Origin: Tersicoccus sp. Bi-70 | GTDB taxonomy: Bacteria > Actinomycetota > Actinomycetes > Actinomycetales > Micrococcaceae | Direction of reading: 5' to 3' | Length of the DNA: 64,000 nt | Assembly (NCBI RefSeq): GCF_001968825.1 | Contig: NZ_MIEU01000002.1 | Coordinates: 124,001 to 188,000, forward strand | Shown here: piece after piece, positions 54,029 to 62,887 of the stretch | Layout: each line of letters starts with the position of its first letter | Numbering within the stretch: the stretch's first letter is position 1 | Position numbers and translations under genes: made by a program | The notes under the pieces: model-generated | Databases searched by the model: none | What the model was told of the DNA's origin: nothing | The model's input: the letters and a program-made list of their open reading frames with translations, nothing else

Positions 54029-55576
54029 GTGACGTCCCGCCCTGCCTACTACCTGACCACTGCCATCGCCTATCCCAACGGGGAACCGCACATCGGGCAC
54101 GCGTACGAGTACATCGCCACCGACGCGATGGCACGCTTCGCCCGGTTGGACGGGTACGACGTCTACTTCCTCACCGGCACCGATGAGCACGGCCTGAAGA
54201 TGGAGCAGACCGCGCAGAAGCTCGGCCTGACCGCCCGGGAGCTGGCGACCCGCAACGCCGCGGCGTTCAAGGCGATGGACGACGAGCTCGGCATCAGCTA
54301 CGACCGGTTCATCCGCACCACCGACGCGGACCACTACGCCTCCGCGCAGGAGATCTGGCGCCGGATGGAGGCGGCGGGCGACATCTACCTCGACGCCTAC
54401 GCCGGCTGGTACTCGGTGCGCGACGAGCGGTTCTTCGGTGAGGACGAGACCTCGGTCGGGGAGGACGGCGTCCGCCGCGCCACCGAGACCGGCACCGAGG
54501 TGACCTGGACCGAGGAGGCCAGCTACTTCTTCCGGCTCTCCGCCTACCAGGAGAAGCTGCTGGCCCTGTACCGCGACCAGCCGGAGTTCGCGGCCCCGCG
54601 CTCGCGGTTCAACGAGGTGATCCGCTTCGTCGAGGGCGGCCTCGAGGACCTCTCCATCTCCCGCACCAGCTTCGACTGGGGCGTCCCGGTGCCCGGCGAC
54701 CCGGACCACGTGATGTACGTGTGGGTCGACGCCCTGACCAACTACCTCACCGGTGCCGGCTTCCCGAACACGGACTCGGAGCAGTACCGGACCTACTGGC
54801 CTGCCGACCTGCACATGATCGGCAAGGACATCTCCCGGTTCCACTGCATCTTCTGGCCCGCGTTCCTGATGAGTGCGGACCTGCCGCTGCCCAAGCGCGT
54901 GATGATCCACGGTTTCCTGCACAACAACGGCGAGAAGATGTCCAAGTCCCTGGGCAACGTCGTCGCCCCGCGCGACTGGGTCGCCCAGTACGGTCTCGAC
55001 GCCGTTCGCTTCTTCCTGCTGCGCGAGATCCCCTTCGGCGCCGACGGTTCCTACAACCACGACGCCGTCGTCGGCCGGAAGAACGCCGATCTGGCCAACA
55101 ACCTCGGCAACCTCGCCCAGCGGTCCCTGTCCATGGTCGCCAAGAACTGCGACGGCGCGGTGCCCGAACCGGGCGCGTTCACCGCCGACGACGAGGAGTT
55201 GCTCGCGCGCGCCGCGGACCTGCTACGGGTCAGCCGCGAGGCCTACGGCGTGCAGGACTTCCACGGCGCACTCGAGGAGACGTGGCGGGTGCTCGGCGAC
55301 ACGAACGCCTACTTCGCCGATCAGGCTCCCTGGGTGCTGCGCAAGACCGACCCGGCGCGCATGGCCACCGTGCTGTACGTGACCCTGCAGGTGGTGCGCA
55401 CCGTCGCCACCCTGGCCCAGCCGGTGATGCCGGAGTCCTGCGGGCGGCTGCTCGACCTGCTCGGCGTGGCCGAGGACGGCCGGGACTTCGCCGCCCTGGC
55501 CACGCCGTTGACGCCGGGCACCTCGCTGCCGGCACCGGTGGGAGTGTTCCCGCGCCACGAGGAGCCGGCCGCCTGA
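54029..55576 (+). CDS. metG: Methionyl-tRNA synthetase
   Basis: Class I synthetase of 515 residues charging tRNA-Met. The HIGH motif is exact in [13 protein letters not shown] and the KMSKS motif is in [11 protein letters not shown]. It is the short form, without the C-terminal tRNA-binding domain, and lacks the Cys knuckles of zinc-type enzymes. GTG start, leaderless. Confidence 0.96.
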   Translation: MTSRPAYYLTTAIAYPNGEPHIGHAYEYIATDAMARFARLDGYDVYFLTGTDEHGLKMEQTAQKLGLTARELATRNAAAFKAMDDELGISYDRFIRTTDADHYASAQEIWRRMEAAGDIYLDAYAGWYSVRDERFFGEDETSVGEDGVRRATETGTEVTWTEEASYFFRLSAYQEKLLALYRDQPEFAAPRSRFNEVIRFVEGGLEDLSISRTSFDWGVPVPGDPDHVMYVWVDALTNYLTGAGFPNTDSEQYRTYWPADLHMIGKDISRFHCIFWPAFLMSADLPLPKRVMIHGFLHNNGEKMSKSLGNVVAPRDWVAQYGLDAVRFFLLREIPFGADGSYNHDAVVGRKNADLANNLGNLAQRSLSMVAKNCDGAVPEPGAFTADDEELLARAADLLRVSREAYGVQDFHGALEETWRVLGDTNAYFADQAPWVLRKTDPARMATVLYVTLQVVRTVATLAQPVMPESCGRLLDLLGVAEDGRDFAALATPLTPGTSLPAPVGVFPRHEEPAA

Positions 55577-55888
55577 CGACGGCGCCCATCCGGGTGCCAG
55601 GATCACGGCCAGGGAGTCATTTACGCGTCGACCTGCGCGAACGCTGGCGTGCGCGATGACGCTGTGCTCTACTTGACGCATCAGTTGATGCAACTGCATG
55701 CAGCGTGGGGACTGCAGGAGTCGTGCGGCGCCGGGGGGTGCCGTGCGAGGCCGTTCTGGGGGGATGGCCGAGCGGATCGCGAGGGTGCGACCGCGCCGGC
55801 GACCGGATCGAGACGGAGCTCCGTGATCCACCGCTGGGTGTCGGTGGTCGACTGATCCGTCTCGATCATCCGCCTTGGGGGGCCCGTC
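55577..55888. other. 312-base intergenic region upstream of the SipW substrate gene
   Basis: No convincing gene here. It holds the two palindromes listed separately (55678-55703) and a TTGACG at 55673-55678 that could be a -35. A GGGGGG ribosome site lies just before the ATG at 55889. The rest shows no stem or repeat that I can support. Confidence 0.6.
55678..55703. promoter_or_regulatory. Two adjacent palindromes, possible operator
   Basis: GCATCA-GT-TGATGC at 55678-55691 and CTGCATGCAG at 55694-55703 lie back to back about 190 bases before the SipW-substrate gene, next to a -35-like TTGACG. They may bind a regulator of the two-gene unit that follows. Confidence 0.45.
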
Positions 55889-56548
55889 ATGTCTGCATCC
55901 GTCACACCCACGTCTCCGTCCGCCGTTCCTGAACCCGCCGTCGCATCCGCGCCCGCACCGACGCCGTCGGGGCGGCGTCACCACGCCGTCAAGGCGATCG
56001 CCGCCGGAGCACTCGCGGTCGGCCTGCTCACCGCCGGGGGCGGCACGTTCTCCCGCTGGTACGAGGAGCAGCCGCTCACGCACAGCACCATCGCCTCGGG
56101 CCACCTCGCGATGACCCCCGTCGGGAACGCGCAGTGGCGGGACCAGAACAACGCCGTGATCGATCCGGCGACCTACCGGATGGTGCCGGGGGACACCGTG
56201 ACGCTGACCGCCACGACCGAGGTCGACGCGATCGGCGACAACCTGCGGGGCGTCCTCGCCGTCGACTACTCGCACACCGACTTCGCGGCCTACGCACAGA
56301 GCGGGGACGGCCTCGCCGTGACGACGACGATCGCCGGCCTGACCGACACGGACGGCTCCGACGGGTACACCGTGGTCGGGCAGAAGGGCACCGTCGCCAA
56401 CGACAACGGGCGCACCGCGACGGTGACCTTCACCGTCGCCTGGGCGAAGACGCACACCAACGGCACCGACTGGGGCAGCGGCACCACGGCGGGCGAGGAC
56501 GTCAGTGCGGACCTGAGCACCATCCGTGTGATCCTGACGCAGAAGTGA
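55889..56548 (+). CDS. SipW-dependent (alternate-type) signal peptide protein
   Basis: A 219-residue predicted exported protein. A 30-residue Pro/Ala leader is followed by basic RRHHAVK, a hydrophobic stretch (AIAAGALAVGLLTAGGG) and TFSRWYEE. The GG-T-[FA]S-W pattern is the mark of alternate-type signal peptides cut by SipW-like peptidases (family knowledge). The mature part is Thr, Asp and Gly rich and beta-like, as in TasA or Camelysin-type surface proteins, but shares no motif I can name. The stop overlaps the peptidase start. Confidence 0.72.
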   Translation: MSASVTPTSPSAVPEPAVASAPAPTPSGRRHHAVKAIAAGALAVGLLTAGGGTFSRWYEEQPLTHSTIASGHLAMTPVGNAQWRDQNNAVIDPATYRMVPGDTVTLTATTEVDAIGDNLRGVLAVDYSHTDFAAYAQSGDGLAVTTTIAGLTDTDGSDGYTVVGQKGTVANDNGRTATVTFTVAWAKTHTNGTDWGSGTTAGEDVSADLSTIRVILTQK

Positions 56549-57186
56549 GCGCGCCGGACGTGAGCGGCGGGCCGGCGGGGCGGCTCCGATTCTCACGCCG
56601 GGCCGGGTCCGGCGGTGTTTCCGTCGCGTCCGCGTCCGCGTTCGCGCCCGTCCGCGGCGTCCTGGTCGCCCTCGCCGCCCTCGTCGTCGCGGCGGCGCTG
56701 CTCGGCCTCGTCGTCGTGCCGCGGATGCTGGGATGGGTCCCGCTCACCGTCCTGTCCGGGTCGATGTCACCGACCATCCCGACGGGCAGTCAGGTGGTGG
56801 TGCGGCCTGTCCGGTCCATCCCCGACATGGCCCGGCTCGCCGTCGGGGACGTCGTCACCTTCGCGCCGCGCGACGACGCCGCGCTCGTCACCCACCGGAT
56901 CGTCGCCGTCGGGATGGACGCGACCGGGGCGCCGTCCCTGACCACCCGCGGCGATGCGAACGGCAGTGCCGACGCCGATCCGGTCGGGCCGGCGCAGCTG
57001 CGCGGCGTGGTCGAGTACCACGTGCCCGGCGCCGGGTGGGTCGCGACCGCGCTCGACCCGGGGCAGAAGCAGACGGGTGTGCATCTCGGTGCGGCGGCAC
57101 TCGGAGGGTACGCGGCCTGGCACCTCTTCCGGGTGTGGCGGCCCCGGCGTCCACGTGCGGCAACGGCCGCGCCGGTCACATCTTGA
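56545..57186 (+). CDS. sipW: SipW-type (ER-type) signal peptidase I
   Basis: A 213-residue membrane peptidase. TM1 spans about 38-60; the nucleophile is Ser73 in LSGSMSPTI, and His117 in LVTHRI replaces the Lys of ordinary bacterial enzymes, the Ser-His form of SipW and eukaryotic ER peptidases. A second TM may be near [12 protein letters not shown] at the C-terminus. GTG start overlaps the TGA of the upstream gene (GTGA), which makes that protein the likely substrate. Confidence 0.85.
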   Translation: MSAPDVSGGPAGRLRFSRRAGSGGVSVASASAFAPVRGVLVALAALVVAAALLGLVVVPRMLGWVPLTVLSGSMSPTIPTGSQVVVRPVRSIPDMARLAVGDVVTFAPRDDAALVTHRIVAVGMDATGAPSLTTRGDANGSADADPVGPAQLRGVVEYHVPGAGWVATALDPGQKQTGVHLGAAALGGYAAWHLFRVWRPRRPRAATAAPVTS

Positions 57187-57217
57187 GATTGCTTTCTCAC
57201 GATGCAAGACGGCGCAC

Positions 57218-57223
57218 TACGCT
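57218..57223 (+). promoter_or_regulatory. Leaderless -10 element of leuB
   Basis: TACGCT ends six bases before the leuB ATG at 57230, and the signal-peptidase stop is 44 bases upstream of the start. Confidence 0.5.
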
Positions 57224-57229
57224 GGAGAC

Positions 57230-58294
57230 ATGAGTGAGAGCATCCGGCTGGCAGTCATCGGCGGCGACGGGATCGGTCCGGAGGTGGTGGCCGAGGGCCT
57301 GAAGGTGCTCGACGCGGCACTGGCCGGCACCGGCGTGTCCGTCGAGAAGACCGACTTCGCCCTCGGCGCGGCTCACTGGCTGGAGACCGGCGAGGTGCTC
57401 GACGACGCCACCCTCGAGCGGCTGCGCGGCTTCGACGCCATCCTGTTCGGCGCGGTCGGCGCGGCCCCGGGGGACAGTCGCGTCCCGTCCGGCCTGATCG
57501 AGCGGGACCTGCTGCTCAAGCTCCGCTTCAGCCTCGACCACTACGTGAACCTGCGGCCTTCCCTGCTGCCCGCCGGCGTCGCCAGCCCGCTCGGGGATCC
57601 CGGCGAGGTCGACTTCGTCGTCGTGCGCGAGGGCACCGAGGGCCCCTACGTCGGCAACGGCGGTACCCTGCGTGCCGGCACCGAGGCGGAGATCGCCACG
57701 GAGGTGTCCGTCAACACCGCCTTCGGCGTGCGCCGCGTCGTGCGCTACGCGTTCGAGCAGGCCGCCGCCCGCCCGCGGAAGAAGCTCACCTGGATCCACA
57801 AGACCAACGTGCTCGTGCATGCGGGACGGTTGTGGAAGCGGGTCGTCGAGGAGGTCGCCGCGGACTACCCGCAGGTGGCCGTCGACTACCTGCACATCGA
57901 CGCGGCCACGATCTTCATGGTCACGGACCCGTCGCGCTTCGACGTCATCGTCACCGACAACCTGTTCGGCGACATCATCACCGATCTCGCGGGCGCCGTC
58001 GCGGGCGGCATCGGGCTGGCCGCGTCCGGCAACATCAACCCGGACCGCACCGCGCCGAGCATGTTCGAGCCCGTCCACGGCTCCGCCCCGGACATCGCCG
58101 GGCAGGGCGTCGCCGACCCGACCGCGGCCATCCTCTCCGTCGCCATCATGCTCGAGACGCTCGGCCAGGCCGACGCCGGAGCGCGCGTCCGAGCCGCGGT
58201 GGCCGCCGATCTGTCGGCCCGTGGCGCGGAACGGCGCAGCACGGTGGCGGTCGGCGATGCGATTGCTGGTGCGGTCGCGACGCGAGCACAATAG
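57230..58294 (+). CDS. leuB: 3-isopropylmalate dehydrogenase
   Basis: A 354-residue NAD-dependent oxidative decarboxylase of leucine synthesis, yielding 2-oxoisocaproate. Motifs: [18 protein letters not shown], the catalytic Lys in [13 protein letters not shown], and the metal and NAD site [14 protein letters not shown] followed by [12 protein letters not shown]. The closely related tartrate dehydrogenase is possible by family, but ilvE follows 49 bases downstream and fixes leucine synthesis. Confidence 0.94.
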   Translation: MSESIRLAVIGGDGIGPEVVAEGLKVLDAALAGTGVSVEKTDFALGAAHWLETGEVLDDATLERLRGFDAILFGAVGAAPGDSRVPSGLIERDLLLKLRFSLDHYVNLRPSLLPAGVASPLGDPGEVDFVVVREGTEGPYVGNGGTLRAGTEAEIATEVSVNTAFGVRRVVRYAFEQAAARPRKKLTWIHKTNVLVHAGRLWKRVVEEVAADYPQVAVDYLHIDAATIFMVTDPSRFDVIVTDNLFGDIITDLAGAVAGGIGLAASGNINPDRTAPSMFEPVHGSAPDIAGQGVADPTAAILSVAIMLETLGQADAGARVRAAVAADLSARGAERRSTVAVGDAIAGAVATRAQ

Positions 58295-58343
58295 GAAGGC
58301 AGCGGCGCACCTGGCCGCACGATCGACGAACGGTGAGGACGAG

Positions 58344-59432
58344 ATGACGACGGTGGCCGAGGGCTTGACCTTCTCACGGACCCTGAACGAGAACCCCCGC
58401 AGCGAGGCGGAGCGGGAGAAGATCCTGCAGAACCCGGGCTTCGGGGACTGGTTCACGGACCACACCGCCGTCATCGACTACCACGACGGCGCGTGGCACG
58501 ACGCCCGGATCGAGCCGTACGGCCCGATCCCCATGGATCCCGCCTGCTCCGTGCTGCACTACGCCCAGGAGATCTTCGAGGGGCTGAAGGCCTACCGGCA
58601 CGCGGACGGGTCCATCTGGACGTTCCGGCCCGAGAAGAACGCCGCCCGGCTCAAGCGCTCCGCGCACCGCCTGGCTCTCCCGCAGCTGCCCGAGGAGCTG
58701 TTCCTCGAGTCGCTCAAGCAGCTGGTCGACGTCGACCGCGCCTGGGTGCCGGACGGCGACGGCGAGAGCCTCTACCTGCGGCCCTTCATGTTCGCCACCG
58801 AGAACTTCCTCGGCGTCCGCCCCTCCCGTGAGGTCAGCTACCGGGTGATCGCCTCGCCGGCGGGCAACTACTTCGGCGGCGAGGTCGCCCCCGTGTCGAT
58901 CTGGCTGTCCGAGCAGTACGCGCGGGCCGGCCGCGGTGGGACCGGCTCCGCGAAGTGCGGAGGCAACTACGCCGCGTCCCTGCTGCCGCAGCTCGAGGCC
59001 GAGGCGCACGGCTGCAAGCAGGTGCTGTTCCTCGACGAGGGTGCCGTCGAGGAGCTCGGCGGCATGAACGTGTTCTTCGTCTACGCCGACGGCCGCCTCG
59101 TCACCCCCGCGCTGTCGGGCTCCATCCTCGAGGGCGTCACCCGCGACTCGGTGCTGCAGCTGGGCCGGGACCGCGGCCTGGAGGTGCAGGAGCGGAAGAT
59201 CATGATCGACGAGTGGCGCGACGGCGTCGAGTCCGGCCAGATCACCGAGGTGTTCGCGTGCGGCACCGCCGCCGTCATCACCCCGATCGGCGAGCTGAAG
59301 ACCGAGAAGGGCTCCGTCTCCTCCCCGGCGTCGGAGGTCGGCGGCGTGACGATGAGCATCCGCGAGGAACTGCTCGGCATCCAGACCGGCACGGTCGAGG
59401 ATCCTCACGGCTGGCTGACCCGCCTCGTCTGA
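58344..59432 (+). CDS. ilvE: Branched-chain amino acid aminotransferase
   Basis: Fold-type IV PLP enzyme of 362 residues that makes Val, Leu and Ile from their 2-oxo acids with glutamate. The PLP Lys is in [13 protein letters not shown]; other conserved parts are [23 protein letters not shown] and [12 protein letters not shown]. The length and start fit the eukaryote-like BCAT group. Ribosome site GTGAGGAC stands before the ATG. Probably one transcript with leuB. Confidence 0.96.
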   Translation: MTTVAEGLTFSRTLNENPRSEAEREKILQNPGFGDWFTDHTAVIDYHDGAWHDARIEPYGPIPMDPACSVLHYAQEIFEGLKAYRHADGSIWTFRPEKNAARLKRSAHRLALPQLPEELFLESLKQLVDVDRAWVPDGDGESLYLRPFMFATENFLGVRPSREVSYRVIASPAGNYFGGEVAPVSIWLSEQYARAGRGGTGSAKCGGNYAASLLPQLEAEAHGCKQVLFLDEGAVEELGGMNVFFVYADGRLVTPALSGSILEGVTRDSVLQLGRDRGLEVQERKIMIDEWRDGVESGQITEVFACGTAAVITPIGELKTEKGSVSSPASEVGGVTMSIREELLGIQTGTVEDPHGWLTRLV

Positions 59433-59623
59433 CCGGTCCCGTCTGAACAGATTCGTCCGGCCCGGTGACGGCGTCGCGGTTGCGGCGCCGCCACCGTCGC
59501 CGTGTCCACGTCCAGGCTGTCATTGCCGCTTCGGGCGGCCGACCTGCCGGAGAACCTGCTGACCCGCCGGTGACCATCACGCGACCATCGTCCCGGCCTC
59601 TGGACGGGCTCCCCGCGGCGTCC

Positions 59624-59629
59624 TAACCT
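59624..59629 (+). promoter_or_regulatory. Probable -10 element of the phospholipase-like gene
   Basis: TAACCT, 60 bases before the ATG at 59689, is the only good candidate in the 256-base gap after ilvE; nothing else is apparent there. Confidence 0.4.
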
Positions 59630-59688
59630 GACGCTGGACGGCCTGAGTCTTCACCGCTGCCTGCCGTCCCCGGGCGAAGGGGCGTGTC

Positions 59689-60126
59689 ATGCGAACGACG
59701 ATCCTGCGGGTGCTGGGAACCCTGGCCGTCCTGGCCGTCCTGCTGGGGATGACGGCGACGTCCGCCCAGGCGGCACCGGGCCGCCAGGCCACGGCAGCAA
59801 CCCAGGTCACGGCGCTGGCCACGACGACGGCGGCGACCACCGACTACTGCGGCACCCGGAGCACGGCGTGGGTGCCCGACAGCTGGGGCAAGGCCGACTT
59901 CCGCTACGCCTGCGCCCGGCACGACGCGTGCTACAGCGCCACCTCGACCACCAGTCGGCTGGCCTGCGACCAGGCGTTCCTCACGCGGTTGCGCACCGCC
60001 TGCTCCACCGCCTACTCGGCCTGGAACCCGCTGCGCTACACCTGTTACGGGGTCGCCTGGACGTACTACGAGGCCGTCCGCGAGTTCGGCGTGTACGCGT
60101 ACTCGGGGAAGGGCTCGCGCGCCTGA
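59689..60126 (+). CDS. Secreted prokaryotic phospholipase A2-like protein
   Basis: A 145-residue protein with a Sec signal peptide (MRTTILR, hydrophobic stretch, cut near SAQA-AP at about 28). The mature domain has the phospholipase A2 active site FRYACARHDACYS, with the catalytic His-Asp pair, and six Cys, suggesting disulfides. Bacterial and fungal PLA2 of this group are 115-130 residues when mature. Predicted to hydrolyse the sn-2 ester of phospholipids outside the cell. Ribosome site AAGGGG before the ATG. Confidence 0.82.
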   Translation: MRTTILRVLGTLAVLAVLLGMTATSAQAAPGRQATAATQVTALATTTAATTDYCGTRSTAWVPDSWGKADFRYACARHDACYSATSTTSRLACDQAFLTRLRTACSTAYSAWNPLRYTCYGVAWTYYEAVREFGVYAYSGKGSRA

Positions 60127-60195
60127 TCCGCGGGAGGAGGACCGGCCTGCGCCGGTCGACCCGCCCCGGCGCGCGGACGACCCGTGCCCCTGTCC

Positions 60196-60201
60196 TAGGG
60201 T
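60196..60201 (+). promoter_or_regulatory. Leaderless -10 element of the FAH-family gene
   Basis: TAGGGT ends six bases before the ATG at 60208. Confidence 0.5.
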
Positions 60202-60207
60202 GGAGGC

Positions 60208-60987
60208 ATGCGCATAGCCCGGTTTGCCACCAGTGATTCGGAACCCTCCTTCGGCGTCGTGCACGGCGAGCCGGGCGCGGAGGAGGTCTTCGCGATCAAG
60301 GGCGACCCCTTCTACCAGCAGCTGGTCCCCACCGGGGTGCGACACCCGCTCGAGGACGTGCGCCTGCTCGCGCCGATCATCCCGCGCAGCAAGGTGGTCG
60401 GCGTCGGGCGCAACTACGCGGACCACGCGGCCGAGCTGGGCAACGAGCTGCCGCCGTCGCCGCTACTCTTCTTCAAGCCCAACACGGCGGTGATCGGGCC
60501 GACCGATCCGGTGCTGATGCCCGAGTTCTCCGACGAGATCTCCTACGAGGCCGAGCTCGCCGTCGTGATCGGCAAGATCTGCAAGGACGTGACGCCGGAC
60601 CGGGTCAAGGACGTGATCTTCGGCTACACCTGCGGCAACGACGTCACGGCCCGCGACATCCAGCGCACCGACAACCAGTGGGCGCGGGCCAAGGGCTTCG
60701 ACACGTCCTGCCCGCTCGGCCCCTGGATCGAGACCGACCTGGATCCCGAGAACCTGCGGATCACCGGCGCACTCGACGGCGATGTCGTCCAGGACGGCAG
60801 CACCGCCGACATGATCTTCGGCGTCACCGACCTCGTCGTCCACGCCTCCCAGGCCTTCACGCTGCTGCCGGGCGACGTCATCCTCACCGGCACCCCCGCC
60901 GGCGTCGGCACCATCCGGGAGAACCAGCGCTTCGAGGTGGAGATCGAAGGCATCGGCGCCCTGAGCAACCTGTTCCTGCGCCGCTGA
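60208..60987 (+). CDS. Fumarylacetoacetate hydrolase-family protein
   Basis: A 259-residue FAH-family enzyme. Seen: GVGRNYADHAAELGNE, FFKPNTAVIGP, and the metal-binding acids in YEAELAVVIGK and GNDVTARDIQ, then LLPGDVILTGTPAGVG. Members include acylpyruvases, oxaloacetate decarboxylases and HpaG-type enzymes. In actinobacteria this gene is often found just before gltX, as here, and likely has a housekeeping role such as oxaloacetate or acylpyruvate clearance (inference). It is about 40 kb away from the hpa operon. Confidence 0.88.
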   Translation: MRIARFATSDSEPSFGVVHGEPGAEEVFAIKGDPFYQQLVPTGVRHPLEDVRLLAPIIPRSKVVGVGRNYADHAAELGNELPPSPLLFFKPNTAVIGPTDPVLMPEFSDEISYEAELAVVIGKICKDVTPDRVKDVIFGYTCGNDVTARDIQRTDNQWARAKGFDTSCPLGPWIETDLDPENLRITGALDGDVVQDGSTADMIFGVTDLVVHASQAFTLLPGDVILTGTPAGVGTIRENQRFEVEIEGIGALSNLFLRR

Positions 60988-61015
60988 CGTCCGGCTGCGT
61001 CGTTGGGCCCGACCG

Positions 61016-61633
61016 TCAGCCGCCGAGCAGCAGCCGCAGACCCAGGGCGGCCATGACGACGGCGATGGCCCCGTCGAGGATGCGCCACGTCGCCGGGCGG
61101 CGGAACCAGCCGGCCAGCAGACCCGCGCCCCAGCCGAGCGCGACGAACCACAGGGCGCTCGCCACCATGGCGCCGGCACCGAACCACCAGCGCCCGGTGT
61201 CCCCGTGCACGGCGGCCAGTGAGCCGACCAGCAGCACGGTGTCCAGATAGACGTGCGGATTGAGCCAGGTCAGCGCCGCGCCGGTGAGCAGCACGCGCCG
61301 CCGCGACAGGGAGCCGCCGCCGGCCTCGGCGGTGAGCCGTCCGGGATGCAGGGCGCGCCGCGCTGCCAGCACGGCATAGGCGAGCAGGAACGCCGCCCCG
61401 ACGATCCGCACCACCGTCAGGACCGCCGGCACCGCGGTGACGAGGGCCCCGAGGCCGGCCACCCCGGCGGCGATCAGCACGACGTCGGAGACCAGGCACA
61501 GTCCCACCAGCACCGCGACGTGTTCGTGGCGGATGCCCTGGCGCAGCACGAAGGTGTTCTGGGCGCCGATGGCGATGATCAGACCGAGTCCGGTGCCGAG
61601 TCCGGCGAGGGCGGTGGCGAGAGCGAAGGGCAC
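61016..61633 (-). CDS. lysE: LysE/ArgO-family amino-acid exporter
   Basis: A 205-residue six-TM exporter of basic amino acids. The N-terminus [20 protein letters not shown] is the family mark, followed by [14 protein letters not shown] and the [14 protein letters not shown] motif. Divergent from a LysG/ArgP-type regulator, the standard pair. GTG start; TAGCGT six bases upstream makes it leaderless, and the two -10 elements lie in a 69-base gap. Confidence 0.9.
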   Translation of the reverse strand: MPFALATALAGLGTGLGLIIAIGAQNTFVLRQGIRHEHVAVLVGLCLVSDVVLIAAGVAGLGALVTAVPAVLTVVRIVGAAFLLAYAVLAARRALHPGRLTAEAGGGSLSRRRVLLTGAALTWLNPHVYLDTVLLVGSLAAVHGDTGRWWFGAGAMVASALWFVALGWGAGLLAGWFRRPATWRILDGAIAVVMAALGLRLLLGG

Positions 61634-61639
61634 CCCGCC

Positions 61640-61645
61640 ACGCTA
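61640..61645 (-). promoter_or_regulatory. Leaderless -10 element of lysE
   Basis: TAGCGT (minus strand) ends six bases before the GTG at 61633. LysG-type activators bind between this and the divergent -10 at 61691. Confidence 0.5.
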
Positions 61646-61690
61646 GCCAGCCGCCGATCTGAAAACCAATGAAGGATTCTGCTCGAACAT

Positions 61691-61696
61691 TAGAAT
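61691..61696 (+). promoter_or_regulatory. Leaderless -10 element of the lysG-type gene
   Basis: TAGAAT ends six bases before the ATG at 61703. Confidence 0.55.
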
Positions 61697-61702
61697 CGCT
61701 TC

Positions 61703-62800
61703 ATGAACGTGTCGACGGATCAGCTCGCTGCCCTCGTCGCCGTCGTCGACGAGGGCAGCTTCGACGGCGCCGCGACGGTCCTGCACCTGACGCCGTCGGC
61801 CGTCAGCCAGCGGATCCGGGCGCTCGAGGAGGCTCTGGGCCAGGTCGTGGTGCGACGCAGCCGGCCCGTGCAGCCCACCGATCCGGGCCGGGCCGTGCTG
61901 CGGACGGCACGTCAGGTGCTGCACCTCCAGCACGACCTCGCCGCCAATCTCGGCACCGCCGTGAATCCGGGCGGTACCGCGGACGCCGGGGAATCGGCCG
62001 GACTCGGTGCGCCACGGCGTCGCGCGACGGTGTCCGTCGCGGTGAACAGCGACTCCCTCGCCACCTGGTTCATGCCGGCTCTCGAGGCGCTGCAGCGGTG
62101 GGGCGACGTCGCCGTCGAGCTGCACCGCGAGGACGAGCTCCGCTCTGCCGACCTGCTCCGCGACGGCCGGGTGATGGCCGCCGTCGCCGCGACGCCCGTG
62201 CGCCTGCAGGGCTGCTCGGTGACCCCGCTCGGGGCGCTGCGCTACGTCCCGGTCGCGGCCCCGCACGTCGTCGACCGCTGGTTCGCCGGCGGCGTGACGC
62301 CCGCGCGGCTGCGCGCCGCTCCCGTCGTCGACTTCGATCGCGACGACAGCCTGCAGCGCCGGTTCGTGGCCCTGGTCGGTGGCGGGGAGCCCGCGCAGGG
62401 AGCCGAGACGCAGGTCGACCGGGCAGCCGACGCGCGGCCCGGCGGCGGAGCCGACGCGCAGCTCGACCGGGAAACCGGCGAGCAGCCCGCAGGCGTGCTC
62501 GTCGACGCCGGCCCGCGTAGCTTCGTCCCGAGCTCCCGGGAGTACGCCGATGCCATCCGGCTCGGCCTCGGCTGGGGACTGGTGCCGACGGACCGAGTGG
62601 GCGGGGTCGCAGTGACGGAGGGCACGGGGGAGGAGGGTTCGCGAGGGAGGGGCCGGGGGCTGACCGTGCTCGACACCGATCCCGGCCACCTCGACGTCCC
62701 CCTGTTCTGGTTGCGGTGGAGTCTGGACACGCCGGTGCTCGCTGCTCTCACCGACGCGGTGCACCGTGCCGCCGCTACTCGGCTGCTGCCGCTGCCCTGA
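61703..62800 (+). CDS. lysG: LysR-family regulator of lysE (LysG/ArgP type)
   Basis: Typical LysR winged helix at 1-65 (DQLAALVAVVDEGSFDGAATVLHLTPSAVSQRIRALE), then the effector domain (VSVAVNSDSLATWFMPAL). LysG proteins sense lysine, arginine or histidine and turn on the exporter. At 365 residues it is about 65 longer than usual. The extra length lies in Gly/Asp/Ala-rich inserts near 90-110 and 230-275 and a Gly-Arg-rich loop near 310. Whether these change effector sensing is not known. Confidence 0.87.
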   Translation: MNVSTDQLAALVAVVDEGSFDGAATVLHLTPSAVSQRIRALEEALGQVVVRRSRPVQPTDPGRAVLRTARQVLHLQHDLAANLGTAVNPGGTADAGESAGLGAPRRRATVSVAVNSDSLATWFMPALEALQRWGDVAVELHREDELRSADLLRDGRVMAAVAATPVRLQGCSVTPLGALRYVPVAAPHVVDRWFAGGVTPARLRAAPVVDFDRDDSLQRRFVALVGGGEPAQGAETQVDRAADARPGGGADAQLDRETGEQPAGVLVDAGPRSFVPSSREYADAIRLGLGWGLVPTDRVGGVAVTEGTGEEGSRGRGRGLTVLDTDPGHLDVPLFWLRWSLDTPVLAALTDAVHRAAATRLLPLP

Positions 62801-62872
62801 CGCCGGCTGATGCCCACTGCCCTGACGCTCGGCTGCTGCCCTGACCGCCGTCGCCGCCACCGGCGCCACCGA

Positions 62873-62878
62873 TAGACT
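62873..62878 (+). promoter_or_regulatory. -10 element of gltX
   Basis: TAGACT, the same hexamer as for ilvD and metG, ends nine bases before the gltX ATG; leaderless or near so. Confidence 0.5.
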
Positions 62879-62887
62879 GGCCCCACC

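Noticed and set aside
60208-60987. Second hpaG of the homoprotocatechuate pathway
   Set aside because: It is about 40 kb away, has its own leaderless promoter without the hpa operator, and the FAH-gltX pairing points to a housekeeping role.
62778-62860. Direct repeats around the stop of the lysG-type gene as a mobile element
   Set aside because: The CTCGGCTGCTGCC duplication is short and imperfect, more like local slippage than an element.
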